DNA of 64,000 bases from JBCBWG01 sp038523925 (GTDB taxonomy: Bacteria; Pseudomonadota; Alphaproteobacteria; Rhizobiales; Hyphomicrobiaceae): the NCBI GenBank assembly GCA_038523925.1, contig JBCBIY010000012.1, positions 33,765-97,764 on the forward strand, read 5' to 3'. This document shows positions 25,644 to 33,344 of this stretch, piece after piece. The position numbers and the translations under genes were made by a program. The first letter of the stretch is position 1; each line of letters starts with the position of its first letter. The notes below the pieces were generated by a model, which worked only from the letters and a program-made list of their open reading frames with translations, was not told the origin of the DNA and ran no database searches.

Positions 25644-26461
25644 GCGCAGTCGATCCGGTCGTGCAGGATCGACGGACGACGGCCGACGCATCGGGTCCGA
25701 AGCTTGAACTTCAGGTCTTCGGGCCGATGTTCGGACTGCCGGACCCGTCGCCGTTCTGCGCAAAAGCCATCGTGCTTCTGAAGCTGTCCGGGCTGGCCTT
25801 CGAGACGGTCAAGTTCGACATGGTCAAAGCGCCAAAGGGCAAGGCCCCGGTGCTCATGATCGATGGCGAGCCATTGCCCGATTCAACGTTCATCAGGTTC
25901 GCGCTCGAAGACCGGTTCGGCGTCGACTTTGATGGCGCCATGTCGGCCAAAGACAAGGGCGTCGCATGGGCCGCGGAGAAGATGGCTGAGGACCATCTCT
26001 ACTACGTCATCATGTCCGAGCGCTGGGTGGACGATGCGAACTTCCAAACGGGACCGGCGCAGTACTTTGACGAAATTCCGCAACCGATACGGCCTGTTAT
26101 CCGCACCATGGTGCGCCGCCGCGTCCGCAAGACGCTCCACGCACAGGGTTTCGGCCGGCACACGATCGCCGAACAGACCCGCCTTGCGGTCCGCGGTTAT
26201 GAGGCGATCGGCGAGATCCTCAGCGACCGGCCATGGCTTGGCGGTGAGGCACCATGCGGATCCGACGCGTCGGTTTGGGCAAGCGTTGCCTGCATCATGG
26301 CGGACAGTTTCGGGTCGCCGACGCGCGACGCGATCCAGGCGAATACGACGCTCAAGTCCTATCGCGACCGCGGCATGAAAATCTGGTTTCCAGAGTTCGC
26401 GAAACGCTTGTCGATTGAGAGCTCGTGCGGGTTCGGTTGGACCGCCGGACGCCAAAGATAA
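25640..26461 (+). CDS. Glutathione S-transferase-like protein (FAXC/metaxin type)
   Basis: A 273-residue protein whose N-terminal part is a thioredoxin-like GST domain of the GST_N_4 kind (FGLPDPSPFCAKAIVLLKLS, FDMVKAPKGKAPVLMID, PLPDSTFIRFALED) and whose C-terminal part is helical (LSDRPWLGGEAPCGSDASVW). This pattern is that of the 'failed axon connections' group, common in Proteobacteria, of unknown substrate. The ATG at 25640 overlaps the asd stop by 4 bp, so the two are co-transcribed; why a GST-like protein should be tied to asd is unclear. Confidence 0.83.
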   Translation: MSAVDPVVQDRRTTADASGPKLELQVFGPMFGLPDPSPFCAKAIVLLKLSGLAFETVKFDMVKAPKGKAPVLMIDGEPLPDSTFIRFALEDRFGVDFDGAMSAKDKGVAWAAEKMAEDHLYYVIMSERWVDDANFQTGPAQYFDEIPQPIRPVIRTMVRRRVRKTLHAQGFGRHTIAEQTRLAVRGYEAIGEILSDRPWLGGEAPCGSDASVWASVACIMADSFGSPTRDAIQANTTLKSYRDRGMKIWFPEFAKRLSIESSCGFGWTAGRQR

Positions 26462-26613
26462 TGCGCGAAACCAAGGGCCCGGATCAGATCAAGCGAGCGC
26501 ACGCGAACCGGACCTGATGGCGCCGTCGCCCGCGTCGAGCCCCGCTAACACTCGCGTGAAAACAACAGATTCGCTTTCAGATGCGGGCCTTCGGCTCTAC
26601 GGTGAGGGGTACC

Positions 26614-27231
26614 ATGAGCCAGGATCGCCATACCGTGCTTCGCGCGCGCATCGTCGCCAACGCGACGCGCATCTTGGAGACGGAGGGGCTGCAGGCGCTT
26701 CAGGCGCGGCGCCTCGCGAGCGATGCCGGCTGCGCTATTGGAACGCTTTATAATGTCTTCGGCGGTCTTGATGACGTCATCATCGCAGCCAACACCGTCA
26801 CGCTCGAACAGCTCGGCCAGCGCCTCGTCGAAGTGAAGCAGGATCACGCAGGCTCGGGCATCGGGCCCGTGCTCTCCGCGTTTGCGCTCGCTTATCTCGA
26901 GTTCGCGATCGCGCACCGCATGGCGTGGCGAACGCTTTTTGAGCATCAGATGGATGGCGGGAAGTCAGTCCCGGATTCCTATCGGGATAAGCAGGCGCAG
27001 CTCTTTGCGATCGTCGAAGACACGATCGCGCCGTTCGCGTCGACTGAGGCTGAAGCAAAGCTCTTAAGCCGCGCGATGTTTAGCGCAGTTCACGGCCTCG
27101 TCGCGCTCGCGCTGGACGAGAAACTTGGCGCCTATGATGAGGAGGCGACGCGACAACAGATTGCCTGGGTCGTCGACGCGGCCGCCGCCAAGATCACATC
27201 GGACACGTCTGAGCTGCAAAGCTCGCCGTGA
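26614..27231 (+). CDS. TetR/AcrR-family transcriptional regulator
   Basis: A 205-residue regulator. The N-terminal HTH is RIVANATRILETEGLQALQARR with LASDAGCAIGTLYNVFGGLD (about residues 10-58); the C-terminal part is a helical ligand domain with FEHQMDGGKSVPDSY. It starts at the ATG at 26614, preceded by GAGGGG. No palindrome is obvious in the 152 bp upstream and its target genes are not evident; the neighbouring GST-like gene runs in the same direction and could be co-regulated. Confidence 0.88.
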   Translation: MSQDRHTVLRARIVANATRILETEGLQALQARRLASDAGCAIGTLYNVFGGLDDVIIAANTVTLEQLGQRLVEVKQDHAGSGIGPVLSAFALAYLEFAIAHRMAWRTLFEHQMDGGKSVPDSYRDKQAQLFAIVEDTIAPFASTEAEAKLLSRAMFSAVHGLVALALDEKLGAYDEEATRQQIAWVVDAAAAKITSDTSELQSSP

Positions 27232-27316
27232 AGGTGCGTCGCCTCAACCGGTGATCAGTCATAGGGTCGCCGAACGACCCGAACGTCAAGCCGATGCCCA
27301 GTGGCCGGCTAAGATC

Positions 27317-27490
27317 TTAATCGGCGACTTGCTCAATCCGCCTGAGCTGATCTTTGAGCCTCAGTTTCTCGCGCTTTAATCGGGTGATGGTGAGGTCGTC
27401 GACGGACGGGTGGAGCTGGGCCTCTTCAATCTTTCTGGCGACGGCCCGGTGTTTTGACTGCAGTTCCGCTACGTGTGCGTCGAGCGCCAT
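27317..27490 (-). CDS. YdcH-like (DUF465) small protein 1
   Basis: A 57-residue, charged helical protein: MALDAHVAELQSKHRAVARK, then the family signature IEEAQLHPSVDDLTITRLKR and a coiled KEKLRLKDQLRRIE. A GGAGG ribosome binding site lies 6 bp before the ATG at 27490, which fixes the start (a longer frame to 27514 exists). DUF465 proteins are short coiled coils of unknown function. It is divergent from a second family member 209 bp away. Confidence 0.85.
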   Translation of the reverse strand: MALDAHVAELQSKHRAVARKIEEAQLHPSVDDLTITRLKREKLRLKDQLRRIEQVAD

Positions 27491-27699
27491 GAGAACCTCC
27501 GTAAAAATCACCAATTCGCAGAGTGTGGCAGATGGCCTGTGGGTTGTCTAACTCCGCGTGCGCCCTGCCGCCGGGCATCGTGGGTAACTTCTAAAGATGC
27601 GTCCCGATCCCGTTTTGGGCGGCCGCGCTTGCGCTTGTCTTCAAAGGGAAAATCGGCTTAGTCCGGCTTACGCGATCGATGGCCCGGCACAGGTCTCAG

Positions 27700-27906
27700 A
27701 TGGACGACAAGGAAGAACGCGAGCTGCACGAGAAGCTCGCGCTGCTGCGGACAGAACACCGCGACCTTGATGAGCGCATCCGCACGCTCGAGGAGTCGGC
27801 GCCTTTCGACCAGTTCAGCATCATGCGCATGAAGAAGCGGAAGCTGATGGTCAAAGACCAACTCGCAACGCTTGAGGACAAGCTGTTTCCGGACATCATT
27901 GCCTGA
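27700..27906 (+). CDS. YdcH-like (DUF465) small protein 2
   Basis: A 68-residue acidic-basic helical protein (MDDKEERELHEKLALLRTEH, LDERIRTLEESAPFDQFSIM, KKRKLMVKDQLATLEDKLFP). It is a diverged relative of the protein encoded at 27317-27490. The ATG at 27700 fits the family start; an ATG at 27679 would add seven residues and lacks a ribosome binding site. It lies 101 bp upstream of purE, an order seen in many Hyphomicrobiales. Function unknown. Confidence 0.85.
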   Translation: MDDKEERELHEKLALLRTEHRDLDERIRTLEESAPFDQFSIMRMKKRKLMVKDQLATLEDKLFPDIIA

Positions 27907-28007
27907 CGCAGACGTCTGCACAGCGCGGCGGCACATATTGCAAAAGCCCGCCGGCGCTGGTTTTGTCTCGGGCTTCCCGTCAATGGAAGACGTAAGGCCG
28001 CGGCCGG

Positions 28008-28508
28008 ATGACGAAGCAAAGCCCAAAGGTCGGCATCATCATGGGGAGCCAGTCTGACTGGCCGACGATGAAGCGTGCCGCGGATGTGCTCGATGAACTC
28101 GGCGTTGCCTTCGAGGCGAAGATCGTCTCAGCCCATCGCACGCCGGAACGGCTCTACGACTACGCGCGCTCAGCCGAAAGCCGCGGATTGTCCGTCATCG
28201 TCGCGGGAGCCGGCGGGGCCGCACACCTGCCAGGCATGGCGGCGGCGATGACACCGCTGCCCGTCCTCGGTGTTCCGGTGGAATCGAAGGCGCTCAGCGG
28301 TCACGACAGCCTGTTGTCGATCGTCCAAATGCCGGCTGGCGTCGCCGTCGGGACGTTGGCGATTGGCGCGCCGGGGGCTGCAAACGCCGGCCTGCTGGCA
28401 GCCCAGATCCTCTCGGTCAGCGACGCCGAACTCCGCCGCCGCATCATCGATTGGCGGGCTGGCCGCACCAACGCCGTGGCGGACGCGCCGAGCGACCTTC
28501 CGTCGTGA
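28008..28508 (+). CDS. purE: N5-carboxyaminoimidazole ribonucleotide mutase
   Basis: A 166-residue class I PurE that converts N5-CAIR to CAIR in purine synthesis. Motifs: VGIIMGSQSDWPTMKRAA, SAHRTPERLYDYA with the catalytic His, and AGAGGAAHLPGMAAAMTPLP. The C-terminal helix matches the octameric family. It overlaps purK by 4 bp (GTGA), and the pair performs the two-step bacterial route from AIR to CAIR. Confidence 0.97.
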   Translation: MTKQSPKVGIIMGSQSDWPTMKRAADVLDELGVAFEAKIVSAHRTPERLYDYARSAESRGLSVIVAGAGGAAHLPGMAAAMTPLPVLGVPVESKALSGHDSLLSIVQMPAGVAVGTLAIGAPGAANAGLLAAQILSVSDAELRRRIIDWRAGRTNAVADAPSDLPS

Positions 28509-29650
28509 GCGACGCTGCACCTGATCGCGGTCACGGCCGCCTTCCGCCCGGCAGCACAATCGCAATCCTCGGCGGTGGACAACTTGGCCGCATGCTCGCA
28601 GGCGCAGCCGCCCGCCTCGGCTTTCGCTGCCACGTTTATTCCGATGCAGCGGAAGCCCCCGCCACCGAAGTCGCAACCCTGTCGGTGCGCGGCGCCTACG
28701 ATGATCTGGCAGCGCTCGACCGGTTTGCCGCGCACGCCGACGTGCTGACGTATGAGTTTGAAAACGTCCCCGTTGCTGCGGCCGAACATCTGGCGAAGTC
28801 TTTACCGCTACGGCCGGGCGTCAAGCCGCTCGCTGTCGCTCAGGATCGCCTGACCGAGAAGACGTTTCTGGAATCGCTTGGCCTGCCCGTCGCCCCGTTC
28901 GCCGCGATCGACAGTGCAGCCGACCTGAAGGCTGCGCTCTCGGCATTCACGTCGGCTGCCATTCTGAAGACGCGGCGGCTTGGCTACGACGGTAAGGGCC
29001 AGATCAACGTGCAGCCGTCATCGGACGCGGCAGCCGCGTTCGCGACGATCGAAGAGTTGCCCGCCGTGCTTGAGCAGCGCATTGCGTTTGACTGCGAGAT
29101 CTCGGTCATCGCCGTGCGCGGCCTCGACGGCGAAGTCAGGACGTACGATTGCCCGCGCAACACGCATGCGGGCGGCATTCTGAGAGTGTCGCAAGTCCCG
29201 TCGCGCGTCGATCAGGCGATTACCGATGCCGCAAAGCGCATGGCCGGGCGCGTTGCCGAAGCGCTCGATTATGTTGGCGTGCTCGCCGTCGAGTTCTTCG
29301 TGCTTCCAGTGGCCGGCGGACGTGCGGCTGACGCGCGCTTGATTATCAACGAGATCGCGCCCCGCGTGCACAACTCGGGTCACTGGACGATGGATGGCTG
29401 CCTGGTCTGCCAGTTTGAAAACCACATCCGCGCGATCGCCGGCTGGCCCCTCGGGCCGACCGAGCGGCGCGCCGATGTCGAGATGGTCAATCTGATCGGT
29501 GACGATTTCCACGCTTGGCCACAGTGGGCGGCGACGGCGGACGCCGCCGTGCACCTTTACGGGAAGCGTGACGCGAGACCGGGCCGCAAGATGGGGCACG
29601 TCAACCGTCTGGGCGCCGGAAAACCGCGCGGGACGGGCCCAGATTCTTGA
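28505..29650 (+). CDS. purK: N5-carboxyaminoimidazole ribonucleotide synthase
   Basis: A 381-residue ATP-grasp enzyme that makes N5-CAIR from AIR, bicarbonate and ATP. It has IAILGGGQLGRMLAGAAARL, DVLTYEFENVPVAAAEHL, the ATP-binding ILKTRRLGYDGKGQI and the metal-binding EIAPRVHNSGHWTMD. The start is a GTG at 28505 that overlaps the purE stop; an upstream frame extension inside purE is not coding. The last about 10 residues are Gly/Lys-rich and variable. Length is normal. Confidence 0.97.
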   Translation: MSDAAPDRGHGRLPPGSTIAILGGGQLGRMLAGAAARLGFRCHVYSDAAEAPATEVATLSVRGAYDDLAALDRFAAHADVLTYEFENVPVAAAEHLAKSLPLRPGVKPLAVAQDRLTEKTFLESLGLPVAPFAAIDSAADLKAALSAFTSAAILKTRRLGYDGKGQINVQPSSDAAAAFATIEELPAVLEQRIAFDCEISVIAVRGLDGEVRTYDCPRNTHAGGILRVSQVPSRVDQAITDAAKRMAGRVAEALDYVGVLAVEFFVLPVAGGRAADARLIINEIAPRVHNSGHWTMDGCLVCQFENHIRAIAGWPLGPTERRADVEMVNLIGDDFHAWPQWAATADAAVHLYGKRDARPGRKMGHVNRLGAGKPRGTGPDS

Positions 29651-29809
29651 GCGTTTCAGCGTCCAGATGGTGGACTTGGGAGCAGCGCGCTGGTATCACG
29701 CGTGCAACTGGCCTGCCGGATGACCGCGCGGGCACGTACGTATTGGAAGCTCGCGATCGCGAAGCACCGACACGTATGACCGAAATCTCAGCAACGCAGG
29801 GATCGCTAC

Positions 29810-30052
29810 GTGCAAGTTCTCGTCCGCGACAACAACGTCGACCAAGCCCTCAAGGCGCTCAAAAAGAAGATGCAGCGCGAGGGTATTTTCCGCGAAATGA
29901 AGCTGCGCAATTATTACGAGAAGCCGTCCGAGCGGCGGGCACGCGAGCAGGCCGAAGCGCTTCGCCGTGCACGGAAGCTGGCGCGCAAACGGGCGCAGCG
30001 GGAAGGTCTTCTGCCGTCAAAGGGAAAGGCAAAGGGCGGCCGCGGCCGCTAA
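29810..30052 (+). CDS. rpsU: Small ribosomal subunit protein bS21
   Basis: An 80-residue ribosomal protein: MQVLVRDNNVDQALKALKKK, then REGIFREMKLRNYYEKPSER and a basic Arg/Lys tail longer than in E. coli (71 residues). bS21 sits near the anti-Shine-Dalgarno of 16S rRNA. The start is GTG at 29810 with AGGGA upstream. It stands 159 bp after purK; a possible separate promoter is not clear. Confidence 0.95.
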   Translation: MQVLVRDNNVDQALKALKKKMQREGIFREMKLRNYYEKPSERRAREQAEALRRARKLARKRAQREGLLPSKGKAKGGRGR

Positions 30053-30099
30053 GCCCCCACACCCTTGGCATCAGCCCGGCATCATCGGGCGCAACTCAG

Positions 30100-31008
30100 T
30101 TACTGCGGCGATGGCGCTTCAACCGGCTCCGTCGCCGTTTTCGCGTCTGGCGCCGGATTGCGCTGACGCAGCGTCCGCACCCAGTCTGCAACCATCCGCA
30201 TCGAGCCCAGGTGGTCGTGATTGACGTGTGTCCCACCGCGCAGCACATGGCGGGTCAGCGGCGCTGTTGCGCGTTCAGCCAGCGTCTGGCTCATTTCCAC
30301 TGGCACAACATCGTCCTGATCGCCGTGCAGAATCAGGATTGGTGTGGTGACTTTCGCGATGTGATCGATTGAGGCGTAGCGGTCGCGGAGCATCAGGCGC
30401 ACGGGCAGCAGCGGATAGTGATAGCTGCCGGCGTCGGTCATGCTTGTGAAGGGCGAGTCGAGGATAAGGCCGCGCAAACCCATCTGGGTGCCCGGCTGCG
30501 ATGCGGCTGCCGCTGCCAGTTGAACCGCAACCCCGGTCCCAAGCGACTCGCCGAACAGCACAATATCACCCAGCGGGATGCCGCGCTCGGTCTGCAGCCA
30601 GTCGAGGATTGCCTGTGCATCGGCGACATTGGCGGCTTCGTTCGGCGTGCCGGTTGAGCCTGAAAAGCTGCGGTAGGACATGATCACCGCGCCAGCGCCC
30701 TCAGCCGTCAGCGTCTGAAGCCGGTCGATCCGGCCGGCCAGATGCCCGCCGTTGCCGTGCAGATAGTAGTAGACTGGTTGGTCAGGTGACTGCCGCGCAC
30801 GGACCCAAGAGACGATGCGCGCGCCGTCCGGCCGGTCATGCATGACGACGTCAAAGCCGGAGACGCCCACATCGGCCGGCGTGAGCAGACGCTTGTCCGG
30901 GTGGTACATTAGCGCGCGTTCAATGAAGGGCAGGGCAAGCACGCCGAGGACTCCGAGAACTACAAAAAAGACAAGGCGGGACCTGAGGAGCCCCGCCTTG
31001 CCTGTCAA
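30100..31008 (-). CDS. Membrane-anchored alpha/beta hydrolase (BEM46-like)
   Basis: About 302 residues if it starts at the TTG at 31008. The N-terminus is a membrane anchor (RLVFFVVLGVLGVLALPF), then YHPD, the oxyanion region YYLHGNGGHLAGR, the nucleophile elbow LFGESLGTG, LDSPFTSM, and LHGDQDDVVP with the acid and a late His (GGTHVNHDH). This matches serine hydrolases related to yeast Bem46; substrate unknown. The start is uncertain: the frame is open to 31125, and a GTG at 30942 has GGAG upstream but would remove the anchor. The marR terminator overlaps its first codons. Confidence 0.8.
   Translation of the reverse strand: MTGKAGLLRSRLVFFVVLGVLGVLALPFIERALMYHPDKRLLTPADVGVSGFDVVMHDRPDGARIVSWVRARQSPDQPVYYYLHGNGGHLAGRIDRLQTLTAEGAGAVIMSYRSFSGSTGTPNEAANVADAQAILDWLQTERGIPLGDIVLFGESLGTGVAVQLAAAAASQPGTQMGLRGLILDSPFTSMTDAGSYHYPLLPVRLMLRDRYASIDHIAKVTTPILILHGDQDDVVPVEMSQTLAERATAPLTRHVLRGGTHVNHDHLGSMRMVADWVRTLRQRNPAPDAKTATEPVEAPSPQ
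30964..31000 (-). terminator. Terminator-like hairpin after marR
   Basis: On the minus strand the arm 30992-31000 pairs perfectly with 30972-30980 (CAAGGCGGG and its complement, 9 bp, 11-nt loop), followed by six T (complement of 30964-30969). It lies 37 bp after the marR stop and inside the 5' region of the hydrolase gene on the same strand. Confidence 0.82.
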
Positions 31009-31036
31009 GACTTTCGGTCTGCGTGCCTTCGCAGCG

Positions 31037-31570
31037 TCAGTGATTGCCCGACTTCCGGTAGTCGAGTGCGCGCATGTCGGCTGGCGTGATGCCGGACGCC
31101 GCTTCTGCGTGCGCGTCATCCTCAAGCCGGCCGAGCGCTTCCACGATCAGGCTTAGGTCCTGAAGGAAGCGATCGCGCTCCTGGCCGGGAAGAACTGACA
31201 GCACACGCTCATCCACGCGCTGGGCGAGGGGCTGCGCGGCTTGCAGCGTACGCCACCCCTCGTCCGTCAAGCGCACGGCATAAGCGCGTGCATCCTCTTT
31301 CGTCCGGCGGCGCTGAAGGAGACCCTTCTTAAGCATCCGCCGGATGATGTCTGCGAGCGTCGAGCGATCAATACCCGTTAGCTCGACAAGATTGGTTTGG
31401 CTGAGGCCTTCATGTTCTGACACCGTCACCAGCACCGCGTACTGCCGCGGCGTAAGATCACCAGTTGCCATTTCGGCCTGGAAGATGTCGCCAGCGCACT
31501 GTCCGGCGCGATGAAGCAAGTGCAGCGGTGAGTTCTTCAGGCCAGTCTCGGTTTCGCTCTCTCGGCTCAT
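31037..31570 (-). CDS. MarR-family transcriptional regulator
   Basis: A 177-residue winged-helix regulator: LTPRQYAVLVTVSEHEGLSQ, TNLVELTGIDRSTLADIIRR as recognition region and the wing KKGLLQRRRTKEDARAYAVR, then dimerisation helices. The C-terminal 30 residues (ASGITPADMRALDYRKSGNH) extend past the usual domain. It is followed by a hairpin with a T-run and then the hydrolase gene. Two inverted repeats upstream (31629-31655 and 31683-31734) are candidate sites of autoregulation. Confidence 0.9.
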   Translation of the reverse strand: MSRESETETGLKNSPLHLLHRAGQCAGDIFQAEMATGDLTPRQYAVLVTVSEHEGLSQTNLVELTGIDRSTLADIIRRMLKKGLLQRRRTKEDARAYAVRLTDEGWRTLQAAQPLAQRVDERVLSVLPGQERDRFLQDLSLIVEALGRLEDDAHAEAASGITPADMRALDYRKSGNH

Positions 31571-31628
31571 TTGCGTGCCTTGTCCCGCGTTACATTAAGT
31601 GACCGTGGTGGCGTCAGAAACGCTTCGA

Positions 31629-31655
31629 AGCTTCGCGCTAAACCATCGCGAAGCT
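31629..31655. promoter_or_regulatory. Inverted repeat upstream of marR
   Basis: AGCTTCGCG (31629-31637) and CGCGAAGCT (31647-31655) form a perfect 9-bp dyad with a 9-nt spacer, 59 bp upstream of the marR ATG. MarR proteins bind dyads of similar size, so this is a candidate operator, but it could also form a leader hairpin. Confidence 0.4.
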
Positions 31656-31682
31656 CTGCAATGTCCTAACCTCACACCACAA

Positions 31683-31734
31683 CTTTGTTTCAATTTCTAC
31701 GCACATCGGTATCAGTATTTAATTGAAAGTAAAG
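31683..31734. promoter_or_regulatory. Long-spaced inverted repeat upstream of marR
   Basis: CTTT-G-TTTCAATT (31683-31695) is mirrored by AATTGAAA-GT-AAAG (31721-31734), 12 pairs with a 1-nt difference in the middle and a 25-nt spacer, in an AT-rich stretch. Purpose unknown; operator, promoter region or mRNA hairpin are possible. Confidence 0.3.
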
Positions 31735-31817
31735 CGCCGTAGCAGCGTTGGAACGCCGCAAGATGCATCACACGTCAAGGTTTTAAACGGCAACGGGGCG
31801 CACGAACGCCACAATTG

Positions 31818-32495
31818 TCACTCGGCTTGGTGCTTCGTCAGCACGCCGACCTGCGCAATAGCGAATGTGAGCGTTATCGGCATGATGCCGAACAACTTGA
31901 AGGCTGCCCAAAAGTCGGTCGAAAAATTCCGCCAAATAACCTCATTCAGGATCGCCAGGAAGACGAAGAACAAGGTCCAGCGGACTGTGAGGATGCGCCA
32001 ACCGGTTTCAGTGAGGCGGATTGCGTCGCCCATCACGTATTTGAGCAGCAGCCGGCCAGTCAGGTATCCAACGCCGAGGATGCCGGCAAAAAGCAGGTTA
32101 ACTATGGTTGGCTTGATCTTGATGAACAGGTCGTCCTGAAGCCACAGCGTCAAAGCCCCGAAAAACAACACGAAAACGCCGGACACCAGCGGCATGACGG
32201 GCACGCGGCTGAACACGATGCGCGAGACGGCGAGCGCGATGACGGTCGCCACCATGAAGGCGCCGGTGGCCCAGAAGATCTTGGCATCCCCAGTCGCGCC
32301 ATAGAGTTCCTCGGCGAAGGAATTCGAGATGAAGAAAACGACCAGCGGGCCGGCTTCGACGGCGAGTTTCAGCAGCGGCTGGTCGCTGTCGCTGCCGCCG
32401 TCGTCATCGCCGGTCTCGAGGTGGTCCGGTTCGCTTAAGGCTTCCGCTTCAGGCGCCAAGTCCGGCTTTACGCCACGCTGCTTATCGGACGACAT
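31818..32495 (-). CDS. Septation protein A (YciB/IspZ family), copy 1
   Basis: A 225-residue inner-membrane protein of the YciB/IspZ family, which supports cell-envelope and septum formation. An acidic 45-residue N-terminal extension precedes five or six spans: AGPLVVFFISNSF, IFWATGAFMVATVIALAV, MPLVSGVFVLFFGALTL, then the family signature DDLFIKIKPTIVNLLFAGIL and a NEVIWRNFSTDFW segment. The last conserved part is FKLFGIMPITLTFAIAQV. It is next to a diverged second copy and the ftsY-mtaB-dapF genes, the normal place for this gene in Hyphomicrobiales. Confidence 0.93.
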   Translation of the reverse strand: MSSDKQRGVKPDLAPEAEALSEPDHLETGDDDGGSDSDQPLLKLAVEAGPLVVFFISNSFAEELYGATGDAKIFWATGAFMVATVIALAVSRIVFSRVPVMPLVSGVFVLFFGALTLWLQDDLFIKIKPTIVNLLFAGILGVGYLTGRLLLKYVMGDAIRLTETGWRILTVRWTLFFVFLAILNEVIWRNFSTDFWAAFKLFGIMPITLTFAIAQVGVLTKHQAE

Positions 32496-32615
32496 CAGCT
32501 ATGCTTCCTCGATAGTGCGCTTTCGCGAGCGCATTCTAATTTGTTAAATGTTAGCGCAAACATGTCCTGACAACTCGGCCAAGACAAACCTGGCTTTTCG
32601 CGTCTTGCGCCTCGC

Positions 32616-33257
32616 TTAGGCGGCACTTGGCGAGGCAGATCCTTTTGCGGTAACTGCATATTTTTGCAGCGCGCGTGTCATGACGTAGGCGTAAAGTCCG
32701 CTGACGGGCATAACGATCGCGATCTTAAACATCACCCAGATGTTCAAACCGTCCGTCTGCCACCCAAAAATATTGTATTCATTTGAATGCCAGAAACCGA
32801 TCCGTATAGCCTCGTTTGCGGCCGCCAAAAGCAAGAATAAGACGACGAAGCTCTTCGTAAATTTGTTCCAACCCTCCTGCGAGTAGTGGAATGACTTTTC
32901 GAACGTGTACTTGAAGAAGTTTCTGTTCATCGCAAGGCCTACCATCAGGAATACGGCGAACACGGCATTAAACAGCGTGACCTTGAGCTGAACCCACATC
33001 GGATCGTCGAAGTAGAGCGAGATCCCGCTGAAGACGAGCGTGATGCCACCGGCGATGAGCGCGAACATCGGCAGGCGCTGCAACACGATCCACATCACGA
33101 TCAGTGCAAGGATTGTGGTGGCGACCAGGGCCCATATGCCGGCGGTGACGCCGAAGATAGCGTTGACGATGAACAGCGTTATGAGCGGCCCGAACTCGCT
33201 CAACAGGTTCACGGTCTGCTCAGCGTTGAACGGGTAAATCTTGCGCAGCGAGCTCAT
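32616..33257 (-). CDS. Septation protein A (YciB/IspZ family), diverged copy 2
   Basis: A 213-residue membrane protein with the same plan as copy 1: LLSEFGPLITLFIVNAIFGV, spans around ALVATTILALIVMWIVL and LIAGGITLVFSGISLYFDD, the signature MWVQLKVTLFNAVFAVFLMV, then AANEAIRIGF and VMFKIAIVMPVSGLYAYV. It lacks the acidic N-terminal extension. GAAGGG 8 bp before the ATG at 33257 favours that start over the ATG at 33278. The coding sequence is visibly richer in A and T than its neighbours. Identity to copy 1 is low, so the duplication is old or the gene came from elsewhere. Confidence 0.85.
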   Translation of the reverse strand: MSSLRKIYPFNAEQTVNLLSEFGPLITLFIVNAIFGVTAGIWALVATTILALIVMWIVLQRLPMFALIAGGITLVFSGISLYFDDPMWVQLKVTLFNAVFAVFLMVGLAMNRNFFKYTFEKSFHYSQEGWNKFTKSFVVLFLLLAAANEAIRIGFWHSNEYNIFGWQTDGLNIWVMFKIAIVMPVSGLYAYVMTRALQKYAVTAKGSASPSAA

Positions 33258-33344
33258 CACTTCTGTCCCTTCGCTCATTCTCCGGGCCGCCGTTTCTAGA
33301 GCCGGCTCACCCGATTACCGTCATCTCATTAGCCCGCCGGCGCG

